From NCBI GenBank assembly GCA_015494775.1, contig WGAP01000098.1, positions 1 to 23,239 on the forward strand: DNA of 23,239 bases, given 5' to 3'. Source of the DNA: Flavobacteriales bacterium (lineage in GTDB: Bacteria > Bacteroidota > Bacteroidia > Flavobacteriales > Flavobacteriaceae). A model generated the notes under the pieces. It was not told the origin of the DNA. It ran no database searches and saw only the letters and a list, made by a program, of their open reading frames with translations. A program made the position numbers and the translations under genes. This document shows, piece by piece, positions 5,839 through 12,603 of this stretch (position 1 is the first letter of the stretch; every line of letters begins with the position of its first letter).

Positions 5839-7365
5839 ATGCTCAAACAATCCATCCAACAAAAATTGCTGCAAAAACTCACCCCGCAGCAAATCCAGCT
5901 GATGAAACTTATTCAGCTGCCCACCGTGGATTTCGAACAACGCGTCAAACAAGAAATCGAAGACAATCCCGCCCTGGAAACCGGTCCCGATAATCCCGAA
6001 GACGACATCGAACCGTTGAACGACAACAACCCCCGCGAAGCCGGCGGCTATTCCGGCGAGGACGATCCGGCCGAAGAAAACCGCAACGAACGCGAAGAAT
6101 GGGAACAAAAGGCCTTTGAAGAGCTGGACCAATATATCAACAACGACGACGCGCCCGACTACAAAACCTATATCTCCAATTATTCGCCCGACGACGATGA
6201 CGACGACTACAAAATGACGCTGGCCGCGGGTAAAACCTTCCGCGAATATTTGATGGAACAGTTGGCTCCGTTCGGGCTGGACGAAACCGAAACCAAAATC
6301 GCCGAATACATCATCGGCAACCTGGACAACGGCGGCTACCTCCGCCGCGACCTGATGGACATTGCCGACGATTTGGCCTTCAACGAAAGCTTGTTGGTGG
6401 ACGAAAAGGATGTGGAACGCATCCTCAAAAACGTGATTTGGCTCCTGGACCCGCCGGGCATCGGAGCGCGCGATTTGCGCGAGAGCTTGCGCATTCAGTT
6501 GCAACGCAAATCCGAAACGCCCGAACGTAAAATCGCCCTGCGCATCGTGGAACGTTATTTTCGCGAATTGACCCACAAGCATTACCGCAAAATCCTTTCG
6601 GGACTTAAAATCGACGAGGATACCCTGCGTAAGGCCCTGGACGAAATCCGCAAACTGAACCCCAAACCCGGCGGCTCGTTCGGCGGCCAACGCATTACCA
6701 CCCACATTGTGCCCGACTTCAAGGTGCGCATCGAAGAAGGCCCCGACGGCACCAAGCGGCCCGTGGTGGAACTGAACCAACGTAATTTGCCCCAGCTCCA
6801 CGTGTCGCGCCACTACAAGGAAATGCTCGAAGGTTACAAGCTGGACAAAAACAAAACCAAAAGCCAGCGCGACGCCATCACCTTTATCAAACAAAAACTG
6901 GATGCCGCCAGTTGGTTCATCGACGCCGTGCGCCAACGTTACAACACCCTGGAAAAAACCATCCGTGCCATTGTGGATTTCCAAAAGGAATATTTCCTCA
7001 CGGGCGACGAGCGCAAAATCAAGCCGATGATTCTCAAAGACATCGCCCAACGTATCGATATGGACATTTCCACCGTGTCGCGCGTGGCCAACAGCAAGTA
7101 TGTGGACACGCCCTACGGCACCAAACTGCTCAAAGAATTCTTTTCCGAGGCCATGGAAACCCTTCAAGGCGAAGAAGTGTCCACCATTCGCATCAAGGAA
7201 ATTCTCAAAGACATCGTGGCGCGCGAAAACAAGAAAAAACCTCTGACCGACGAACAACTGGCCGATGCACTCAAAGAGCAGGGCTACAAAATCGCCCGCC
7301 GCACCGTGGCCAAATACCGTGAACAGCTCAATATTCCGCCCGCCCGCTTGCGCAAAGAATTATGA
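5839..7365 (+). CDS. rpoN: RNA polymerase sigma-54 factor
   Basis: The 508-residue sigma-54 directs RNA polymerase to -24/-12 promoters that need an AAA+ activator. Region I is the Gln-rich start MLKQSIQQKLLQKLTPQQIQLMKLIQLP (1-28), typical of the activator-interacting domain. A strongly acidic region II follows (about 45-125, with runs of Asp/Glu). The core-binding domain contains LDPPGIGARDLRE and LNPKPGGSF. A helix-turn-helix (about 398-435) reads LKDIAQRIDMDISTVSRVANSKYV. The C-terminus carries the diagnostic RpoN box ARRTVAKYRE (486-495). The start at 5839 begins exactly at conserved region I; the 79 extra in-frame codons upstream lie in the dispersed repeat. The last bases overlap the next gene by four (ATGA). 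Confidence 0.97.
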   Translation: MLKQSIQQKLLQKLTPQQIQLMKLIQLPTVDFEQRVKQEIEDNPALETGPDNPEDDIEPLNDNNPREAGGYSGEDDPAEENRNEREEWEQKAFEELDQYINNDDAPDYKTYISNYSPDDDDDDYKMTLAAGKTFREYLMEQLAPFGLDETETKIAEYIIGNLDNGGYLRRDLMDIADDLAFNESLLVDEKDVERILKNVIWLLDPPGIGARDLRESLRIQLQRKSETPERKIALRIVERYFRELTHKHYRKILSGLKIDEDTLRKALDEIRKLNPKPGGSFGGQRITTHIVPDFKVRIEEGPDGTKRPVVELNQRNLPQLHVSRHYKEMLEGYKLDKNKTKSQRDAITFIKQKLDAASWFIDAVRQRYNTLEKTIRAIVDFQKEYFLTGDERKIKPMILKDIAQRIDMDISTVSRVANSKYVDTPYGTKLLKEFFSEAMETLQGEEVSTIRIKEILKDIVARENKKKPLTDEQLADALKEQGYKIARRTVAKYREQLNIPPARLRKEL

Positions 7366-7994
7366 GCCCCAAAGTCCCCCACACCGGCAAGCGTATTTTG
7401 GAATGGGCCACGTGGATATTGTCGGTGCTTTTTCATCCGGTTTTTATTCCCTTCTACACGGTTTGGCTTTACTTTTCGGTGAGCAGTTTCTACTTTTTCG
7501 ATTACTTCAAATTGCTCCGCTTGTTTTTTATTTCGGCCATATTGGTGCCTTTGCTTCTGCAAATGATTTTGTACTACCTCAAAATCCTGCATTCGTTTTT
7601 CCTCAACGACCTGCGAGCGCGGATTTATTTCGGCTTGTTTATGGCGATGATTTATTTTGTGCTTTGGCGTTCGATATTTCACATTGAGACTTTACGGGAA
7701 CCGGCACGGTATTTTCTGGGCATTGCGATGGGATTGGCGCTTACGGTGGCTGTCAATTTGATACGCCGTTGCAAACCCAGTTTGCATCTTTTGGCCATGG
7801 GCGGCACGCTGGTATTTTTGATGCATTGGTCGGTGGTGTATCGCGAAAACATGCTGGATTGGATTTCGGTGCTTGTATTGCTTACGGGCCTGTTGGCCTT
7901 TTCGCGCTACTACCTGCGGGCGCACACTTTGGGCGAATTGCTCGCAGGTTGGTTATTGGGCATGCTGGGCATGGGCCTGGGCTTGTGGATATAG
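7362..7994 (+). CDS. PAP2-like integral membrane protein
   Basis: This 210-residue protein has about six hydrophobic membrane segments. The second half has two of the three type 2 phosphatidic acid phosphatase signatures: PSLH (139-142, usual PSGH) and SR-x5-H-x3-E (S181, R182, H188, with Glu192 where Asp is normal). The spacing of 38 residues between them is within the family range. The first signature, K-x6-RP, is absent. It may therefore be a divergent or inactive member that binds or dephosphorylates a lipid phosphate such as undecaprenyl pyrophosphate. Translational coupling to rpoN (four-base overlap) suggests a constant operon. A repeat copy begins 30 bases downstream. Confidence 0.7.
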   Translation: MSPKVPHTGKRILEWATWILSVLFHPVFIPFYTVWLYFSVSSFYFFDYFKLLRLFFISAILVPLLLQMILYYLKILHSFFLNDLRARIYFGLFMAMIYFVLWRSIFHIETLREPARYFLGIAMGLALTVAVNLIRRCKPSLHLLAMGGTLVFLMHWSVVYRENMLDWISVLVLLTGLLAFSRYYLRAHTLGELLAGWLLGMLGMGLGLWI

Positions 7995-8023
7995 GCGGCT
8001 TACCTTTGTTTTTTAGATTTTTA

Positions 8024-8201
8024 GGGCGCCTCCCGAACATCGCTACGCGATGTCGGGACCGCGTGCTCCGCTCATATCTTGCTTGCATCCGGCGGTTTTT
8101 GTAAGGCCGGCGCCGTGGTCTCTTGCGCTGCGAGCCCCCGCCGCCGGCACAAAAACATCGCCGGCTGCCGCGCAAGGATACCGCTGCGCCCGCTGGCGCG
8201 G
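8024..8201 (+). repeat. GC-rich structured dispersed element, copy 4 (divergent)
   Basis: It begins GGGCGCC (8024-8030) and ends CTGGCGCGGGA. Hairpin I is TCCCG-a-ACATCGC (8031-8043) with GCGATGTCGGGA (8047-8058), loop TAC. TCCCG/CGGGA here replaces TGCCG/CGGCA of copy 2, a paired change. The core CCGCTCATAT is kept. The outer arm CCGGCG-g-TTTTTG (8089-8101) pairs with CAAAAA-cat-CGCCGG (8150-8164), the counterpart of the 13-30/103-120 stem in copy 1 with a different sequence. No AT linker or hairpin block follows. It fills the space between the convergent genes ending at 7994 and 8221. Confidence 0.75.
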
Positions 8202-8220
8202 GATAATAGAAACGATTCGT

Positions 8221-8964
8221 TTACTCCCCGGGCAAAATATCGCAATACCAAAATCCGGTGTCCCATGCCCGGGGCTTGCCGTTGCGGGAATCGTCAAAAT
8301 TTTTGCGGTCGTTGTCCTTGCAGGGTTTGTAACTGCGAAAAACCGTTTCGCCGCGCAGGTAAGGAATGGGCCGGTCGAAGAAGGGGGCATCGTAAACAAA
8401 AGTGTGGAATTCGCCGTTTTCGCCGCAAGGGTCCACACCGGGCGGCAGGTCGCTCAGGAAACTTTCGTCGTATTCGCGGCCTACAAACGAGCGGTCCAAC
8501 TTGTCCGCATTGACCGTTACCACCACGGCCTTAATGCCCGAGCGGATAATTTCCAATCCCATTCGACGGGTATCTTCGCCCCACACGGGAAAACAAGTGG
8601 AAAAACCAGCCGATGCCATTTGACGGATGCGGTATTGCTTCAAATCTTCCAGGAAAATATCGCCGAAACAGGCCCGGCCGAATCCTTCGGATTTGAGCCG
8701 CTGCATATACTGCGCCATGGTGCGGTTGTAGGTTTCCATATCCACATCGGCCGACAAAGGAATTTCCAACAGCGGAATCCCCGCCCTGCGGCTTTGCAAA
8801 CGTAGCAATTCGATGCGTAATCCGTGCATGGACACCCGCCCGTAATCACGATTGACGGTGGTGAGCAATAAATCGGGCTTTTGCCCCGATTGTATCAGGC
8901 GCCACAAAGAAAAAGCGGCATCTTTGCCGCTACTCCAACTGAGAAATGTTTTATTGGCGGGCAT
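8221..8964 (-). CDS. ATP-binding protein of the DUF71/COG2102 (diphthine-ammonia ligase) family
   Basis: This 247-residue adenine nucleotide alpha-hydrolase-fold enzyme has the PP-loop SSGKDA (11-16) near the start, FGDIFLEDLKQYR in the middle and the family signature DPCGENGEFHTFVYDAP near the end. Eukaryotic and archaeal members amidate diphthine. Bacteria lack diphthamide, and published comparative genomics of DUF71/COG2102 suggested a role in B12 salvage for some bacterial members. Nothing in this window points to cobalamin, so the substrate stays open; an ATP-dependent amidation is the safe statement. The ATG at 8964 lies 14 bases inside the preceding 59-aa gene, so the two are coupled. 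Length is normal for the family. Confidence 0.85.
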   Translation of the reverse strand: MPANKTFLSWSSGKDAAFSLWRLIQSGQKPDLLLTTVNRDYGRVSMHGLRIELLRLQSRRAGIPLLEIPLSADVDMETYNRTMAQYMQRLKSEGFGRACFGDIFLEDLKQYRIRQMASAGFSTCFPVWGEDTRRMGLEIIRSGIKAVVVTVNADKLDRSFVGREYDESFLSDLPPGVDPCGENGEFHTFVYDAPFFDRPIPYLRGETVFRSYKPCKDNDRKNFDDSRNGKPRAWDTGFWYCDILPGE

Positions 8965-9130
8965 ACCGTTTGCGTGAACGGAAATACCACAAGCCGAGGA
9001 AAAGCAACAAAGCGCTTATCCACAATATCCAGATATCATTATCAACCGGAGATCCAGGAGGCGGAGGCGGACCTTGCGCCCATGCAAGGAACGAAAAAAA
9101 CAAAACCGGGATACTAAGCCGTTTCTTCAT
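8951..9130 (-). CDS. Small secreted/membrane protein with PID-CTERM-like tail
   Basis: The 59-residue product begins MKKRLSIPVLFFSFLAWAQ, a signal peptide with likely cleavage after WAQ or WA. It continues with GPPPPPGSPVDNDIW, a transmembrane stretch ILWISALLLFLGLWYF, and ends in the basic RSRKRYARQ. The order signal peptide, Pro-rich spacer, P-[IV]-D, hydrophobic helix, Arg/Lys tail is the layout of Bacteroidota PID-CTERM short proteins, thought to be sorting or membrane-anchoring signals. Almost nothing remains if both ends are removed, so it may be a minimal substrate or a small membrane peptide. It begins 16 bases after the tRNA on the same strand, with AAGGA before the ATG, and overlaps the DUF71 gene by 14 bases. 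Confidence 0.75.
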   Translation of the reverse strand: MKKRLSIPVLFFSFLAWAQGPPPPPGSPVDNDIWILWISALLLFLGLWYFRSRKRYARQ

Positions 9131-9146
9131 TGAGGTATCCTTTGGG

Positions 9147-9220
9147 TGGACCCAGCAGGGCTTGAACCTGCGACCCCCTGATTATGAGTCAGGTGCTCTA
9201 ACCAACTGAGCTATGGGTCC
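9147..9220 (-). tRNA. tRNA with CAT anticodon (elongator Met, or Ile2)
   Basis: A complete 74-base cloverleaf folds: acceptor GGACCCA/TGGGTCC, D-stem GCTC/GAGC, anticodon stem CCTGA/TCAGG with loop CTCATAA, T-stem GCAGG/CCTGC with loop TTCAAGC, discriminator A. CCA is not encoded. The anticodon CAT can be elongator Met or lysidine-modified Ile2. The body, especially AGTTGGTTAGAGCAC, resembles elongator Met, but I cannot exclude Ile2; it is not initiator-like, as it has a paired first base and no GGG/CCC anticodon stem. Confidence 0.95.
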
Positions 9221-9230
9221 GTTTGAAAAG

Positions 9231-9238
9231 CAAAAATA
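9231..9238 (-). promoter_or_regulatory. -7 promoter element for the tRNA (CAT) transcript
   Basis: On the - strand TATTTTTG (TAnnTTTG) lies ten bases upstream of the mature tRNA 5' end at 9220. The downstream small-protein and DUF71 genes have no clear promoter of their own and probably share this transcript after tRNA processing. Confidence 0.65.
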
Positions 9239-9308
9239 CGAATTTTTTTATTAAAAAACAGAAATTCCCCCGGTTTTCTAAATTAATTCACTTGATTTTC
9301 CATAAATA

Positions 9309-9641
9309 TCAAAACCCGAAGCGTTTATTCCAATATTGCGGTTTGGTTTCTTCGGTATTTCCAAACCAATAATCCTGCGTTACGATATGCCCGTCCGGTG
9401 TTTTGAGCCGGCGCTCGTAAATCCAAATGGTCGGGTTGAAAATCAAATCGGTAACGCCTACGGTGTAGGTAACGGGATCGTCTTCGTTTTTGCGGCGTTC
9501 TTCGGCCACGAGGACTTCAAAGCCGTTATGTTCCAATAATGCTTTGAGAAATTGCATACGCGCTTCGGTGGCACCCTTTTCCACGATGGTGCCGCGCCTT
9601 TCGCCGATGTCGCCGAATTGATGTTTGCCGGGTAGTTTCAT
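9309..9641 (-). CDS. Conserved-looking hypothetical protein at the tail of the nuo operon
   Basis: The 110-residue soluble protein has no signal peptide and no family I recognise. It is charged in the first half (KLPGKHQFGDIGERRGTIVEKGATEARMQFLKALLEHNGFEVLVAEERR), where a helix ending LLEHNGFEVLVAEE suggests a small alpha/beta fold. The second half is aromatic and beta-like (TYTVGVTDLIFNPTIWIYERRLKTPDGHIVTQDYWFGN). I start it at the ATG at 9641; a TTG two codons earlier is possible. It follows the nuoN stop by 19 bases on the same strand, so it is probably cotranscribed with complex I, but nothing in the sequence proves a functional link. Confidence 0.7.
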   Translation of the reverse strand: MKLPGKHQFGDIGERRGTIVEKGATEARMQFLKALLEHNGFEVLVAEERRKNEDDPVTYTVGVTDLIFNPTIWIYERRLKTPDGHIVTQDYWFGNTEETKPQYWNKRFGF

Positions 9642-9660
9642 CTGCAATGTCTTTTTTTGA

Positions 9661-11091
9661 TTATTGGAAAATTTGGCTCAACTGTGCAATGTATTCGTAA
9701 AGCGGCGAATACAAACCGATGACGATAAGCCCTGCGGCCAAAACCGCAAAGCCCAGTTTGGAATAGATATCCGAACGGAAGTAAGGAATGGGATTTTCGC
9801 TACGGCGCAAAAAGGCCGCGCGCACGGGAAGCAAGTAGTAGTAGAGCGATATGGTTACGTTGACCACCGCAATAAATACCAGCCAATAATAACCCTTGTG
9901 AGCCGCCGTGGCATAGAGGAAAAATTTACCGAAAAAGCCCGCCACGGGCGGAATACCGGCCAAGGAAAACAAAGCCAACATCAGCAGCAGACTAAGCCGC
10001 GGATTGGTGCGGTAAAGCCCGGTATAATCGTCGATGTTTTCCTTGCCGCTGTGCATGGCAATCACATGAACCACACCGAAGGCCGCCACGTTGGAAAAAA
10101 TGTATATCAACAGGAAATAAATCACCGTTTTGACGGCCATGGCATTTCCGCCTATCACACCCAAGAGGATAAAGCCCGCTTGTGCCACGGACGAAAAGGC
10201 CAAAAAGCGCTTCATATTTTGCTGACGCAATGCAAAGAAGTTACCTACAAACATGGTCAGCACGGCCAATATCCAAAGCATCAGTGTCCAAGTGCCTTCA
10301 TAGCGGCGCAAAGGCACAAAAAGCAAAGTCATCAGGATAAATACGGCCGCGCCCTTGGAAATAACCGACAGGTAATTGGACACCACCGTAGGTGCGCCTT
10401 CGTAAACATCGGCCGTCCAAAAATGGAAAGGAACCAACGAAATCTTGAATGCCACGCCCGAAACCATCATAACAAAACCGACCAACTCCAACAGCGGCAT
10501 TTGATTGACATGCAAAATATCGTCGAAGTAAATACTTCCGCTTGTGGCATAAATCAACGAAATACCGAAAAGCATAATGGCCGACGACATGGCGGCAAGC
10601 AAAACGTATTTTACCGCCGCTTCGGCCGAACGTTTGCGGTAAAATTCAAAGGCCGCCAAGGCCGCTACGGGCAATGCCGACAGTTCCAACCCCAAATAGA
10701 ACATCAGAAAATCACCCGACGAAATCAAATAGTCCAATCCCAAAAGCGACGACCAAAGTAATACATAAAATTCCGAAGCAAAACCTTGCGGAATAAGTTC
10801 TTTGCGCACCCATTCCACCGCTTGCAGCATAATGAGCATGACGCCCACATTCATCACGGCTTTGAAAAAGCCGATCAAGGGCTTGCTCACAAAACTTCCG
10901 CCGAACAGCGTGCCTTCGGGCAGAGGAACAAAACTCCACAGCATAAACAGGAAGAACAATACATTGGCCGTATGAATAACGAATTTTTTCTTGGCTTTGG
11001 GCGTAAACAAATCCACCAAAATCAAAGCCAAAACGGCAATGACCAGCAGGATTTCGTTTCGCATCAGGGCAAACAGGTTTTCCCAGTTCAT
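9661..11091 (-). CDS. nuoN: NADH-quinone oxidoreductase subunit N
   Basis: This 476-residue antiporter-like subunit of the complex I membrane arm forms one proton channel. About 14 membrane helices are visible. The conserved charged residues are present: Glu in FYLGLE (E136, TM5), Lys in GVAFKISLVPFHFW (K216, TM7) and Lys in NYLSVISKGAAV (K246, TM8). The block KISLVPFHFWTADVYEGAP is diagnostic of NuoN. I prefer the ATG at 11091 over an in-frame GTG two codons upstream. It lies 12 bases behind nuoM. Confidence 0.95.
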   Translation of the reverse strand: MNWENLFALMRNEILLVIAVLALILVDLFTPKAKKKFVIHTANVLFFLFMLWSFVPLPEGTLFGGSFVSKPLIGFFKAVMNVGVMLIMLQAVEWVRKELIPQGFASEFYVLLWSSLLGLDYLISSGDFLMFYLGLELSALPVAALAAFEFYRKRSAEAAVKYVLLAAMSSAIMLFGISLIYATSGSIYFDDILHVNQMPLLELVGFVMMVSGVAFKISLVPFHFWTADVYEGAPTVVSNYLSVISKGAAVFILMTLLFVPLRRYEGTWTLMLWILAVLTMFVGNFFALRQQNMKRFLAFSSVAQAGFILLGVIGGNAMAVKTVIYFLLIYIFSNVAAFGVVHVIAMHSGKENIDDYTGLYRTNPRLSLLLMLALFSLAGIPPVAGFFGKFFLYATAAHKGYYWLVFIAVVNVTISLYYYLLPVRAAFLRRSENPIPYFRSDIYSKLGFAVLAAGLIVIGLYSPLYEYIAQLSQIFQ

Positions 11092-11103
11092 ATTCACTTG
11101 TTT

Positions 11104-12591
11104 TTACATAAAAGGTTTAAGGAAATTTTCCACACTCGGAATAATGAATTTGAGCCACCACCAAGGCATGGTTCCTATGGCGGTAATAAAGAATATCAGG
11201 ATATACACCGCCGTTTTTTCATACCATTGGGCTTTGGGCAATCCTTTGTGTTCTTCCTTGGGCGGGCCCATCAGCATCATGCCCACCACGCGCAGGATAT
11301 ACACGGCCGTTACCACAATGGATGAAGCCGCCAGAACGGTCATGATTTGTTTGTAAAGACTATGGTTCAAAAAACCGCCCACGAAAATGTTCATCTCGGC
11401 CACAAAACCGCTGAATCCGGGCAAGCCCAAATTGGCCAAGCCGGCAATAACATAAGCCGTAGCCAAAAACGGAATGATTTTGAGCAATCCGCGCATTTTG
11501 CGCACATCACGCGTATGGGTGCGCCCGTAAATCATCCCGATAAGCGCAAAGAACAGGGCCGTAATAAAACCGTGCGACAGCGATTGGAGCATGGCGCCGT
11601 TCCAAGCCACCTTATTGAGCATTAGCAAAGCAAACAACACCAATCCCAAGTGGCTTACCGACGAATAGGCGTTGATATATTTCAAATCGGTTTGTTGAAT
11701 GGCCGAAAATGCCCCGTAAACCACACCGATAACGGCCAACACCAGGAAAAAGTTGGTCCAAAATACCGTTCCCTGCGGCATCAAATACATGGCCACGCGG
11801 AAAATGCCGTAACCGCCCAGTTTCATCAACACGCCGGCATGAAGCATCGAAACGGCCGTAGGTGCCGATGAGTGTCCGTCGGGCGACCAAGTGTGGAACG
11901 GAAACAAAGCGCCGATGGTTCCGAACCCGATAAATGCCAGCGGGAAAAATATTTTTTGCACCGCAGGCGAAAGGTTGGAGTGCTTGGCAATTTCCAACAC
12001 GTTAAAAGTATAATGTCCGTCGGGCGAAGAATGGAAATATATGCCCAAAATGGCCACCAACAGCAAGGCCGAGGCCCCCATCAACATCAGTGTCAGTTTC
12101 ATGGCGGCATATTCCCGCGGGCCGCTACCCCAAATACCGATAAGCAAATACATGGGAATAACGGCAATTTCGTAGAACACGAACATGGTGAACAGGTCGA
12201 GGGAAATAAAGAACCCGAACACACCCGTAGCCAAGGCAATGAGCGAAATAAAGAATTCCTTAGGCAAATCGTCGATTTTCCACGAAACGAATATTCCGGC
12301 TACTACGATGAGCGATGTAAGCATAATCATAAGCACCGAAATACCGTCCACGCCGATATAATAATGGATGTTCCAATCCGGAAACCAAACTTTATCTTTT
12401 ACATAAAGCATCAATCCGTCGGCACCGCCGGCGCGGTCGTGCATGTATTTCCAAACCAAATGAAAAGCCATAAGCAATTGCACACCCATCCCTGCCAAGG
12501 CCGTAAGGCGTGCTTGCCGCAGGTTTTTGGTAAACACCAAGGCCAACACCGTCAGCGTGGGAACAACGACAAATAATGTTAGTATATCCAT
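11104..12591 (-). CDS. nuoM: NADH-quinone oxidoreductase subunit M
   Basis: The 495-residue middle antiporter-like subunit of complex I. The TM5 Glu is present (E141 in VFYEIAVIPMYLLIG), as are the TM8 Lys (K257 in HAGVLMKLGGYG) and the TM12 Glu (FVAEMNIFVGGF). The TM7 position held by K234 in E. coli NuoM (FAVKMPVVPLHGW) is occupied here by I226 within FGTIGALFPFHTW, an alignment anchored by the shared P..HxW. The stretch FHTWSPDGHSSAPTAVSMLHAGVLMKLG otherwise aligns without gaps. Loss of this lysine is unusual for a proton-pumping subunit and could reflect a subtype or altered coupling. It is 12 bases behind nuoL. Confidence 0.95.
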   Translation of the reverse strand: MDILTLFVVVPTLTVLALVFTKNLRQARLTALAGMGVQLLMAFHLVWKYMHDRAGGADGLMLYVKDKVWFPDWNIHYYIGVDGISVLMIMLTSLIVVAGIFVSWKIDDLPKEFFISLIALATGVFGFFISLDLFTMFVFYEIAVIPMYLLIGIWGSGPREYAAMKLTLMLMGASALLLVAILGIYFHSSPDGHYTFNVLEIAKHSNLSPAVQKIFFPLAFIGFGTIGALFPFHTWSPDGHSSAPTAVSMLHAGVLMKLGGYGIFRVAMYLMPQGTVFWTNFFLVLAVIGVVYGAFSAIQQTDLKYINAYSSVSHLGLVLFALLMLNKVAWNGAMLQSLSHGFITALFFALIGMIYGRTHTRDVRKMRGLLKIIPFLATAYVIAGLANLGLPGFSGFVAEMNIFVGGFLNHSLYKQIMTVLAASSIVVTAVYILRVVGMMLMGPPKEEHKGLPKAQWYEKTAVYILIFFITAIGTMPWWWLKFIIPSVENFLKPFM

Positions 12592-12603
12592 TCGCCGGTC
12601 ATT

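Noticed and set aside
5818..7257. 479-aa frame antisense to rpoN
   Set aside because: A Phe/Val/Gly-rich mirror of biased codons; rpoN on the other strand is certain.
8024..8201. Transcription terminator for the PAP2-like gene
   Set aside because: The strong hairpin 8031-8058 has no T-run after it and is part of the repeat element.
8050..8805. 251-aa frame antisense to the DUF71 gene
   Set aside because: It begins in the repeat and runs opposite an enzyme with intact motifs.
9147..9220. Initiator tRNA-fMet
   Set aside because: The first acceptor pair is matched and the anticodon stem lacks the three G-C pairs of initiators.
9221..9308. Terminator at the end of the nuo operon
   Set aside because: Only a weak AGAAA/TTTCT stem precedes the T-rich stretch; not convincing.
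9664..10761. 365-aa frame antisense to nuoN (and similar ones at 16954-18057, 11872-12576, 13663-14295)
   Set aside because: His/Gln/Arg-rich mirrors of membrane-protein genes without any family features.
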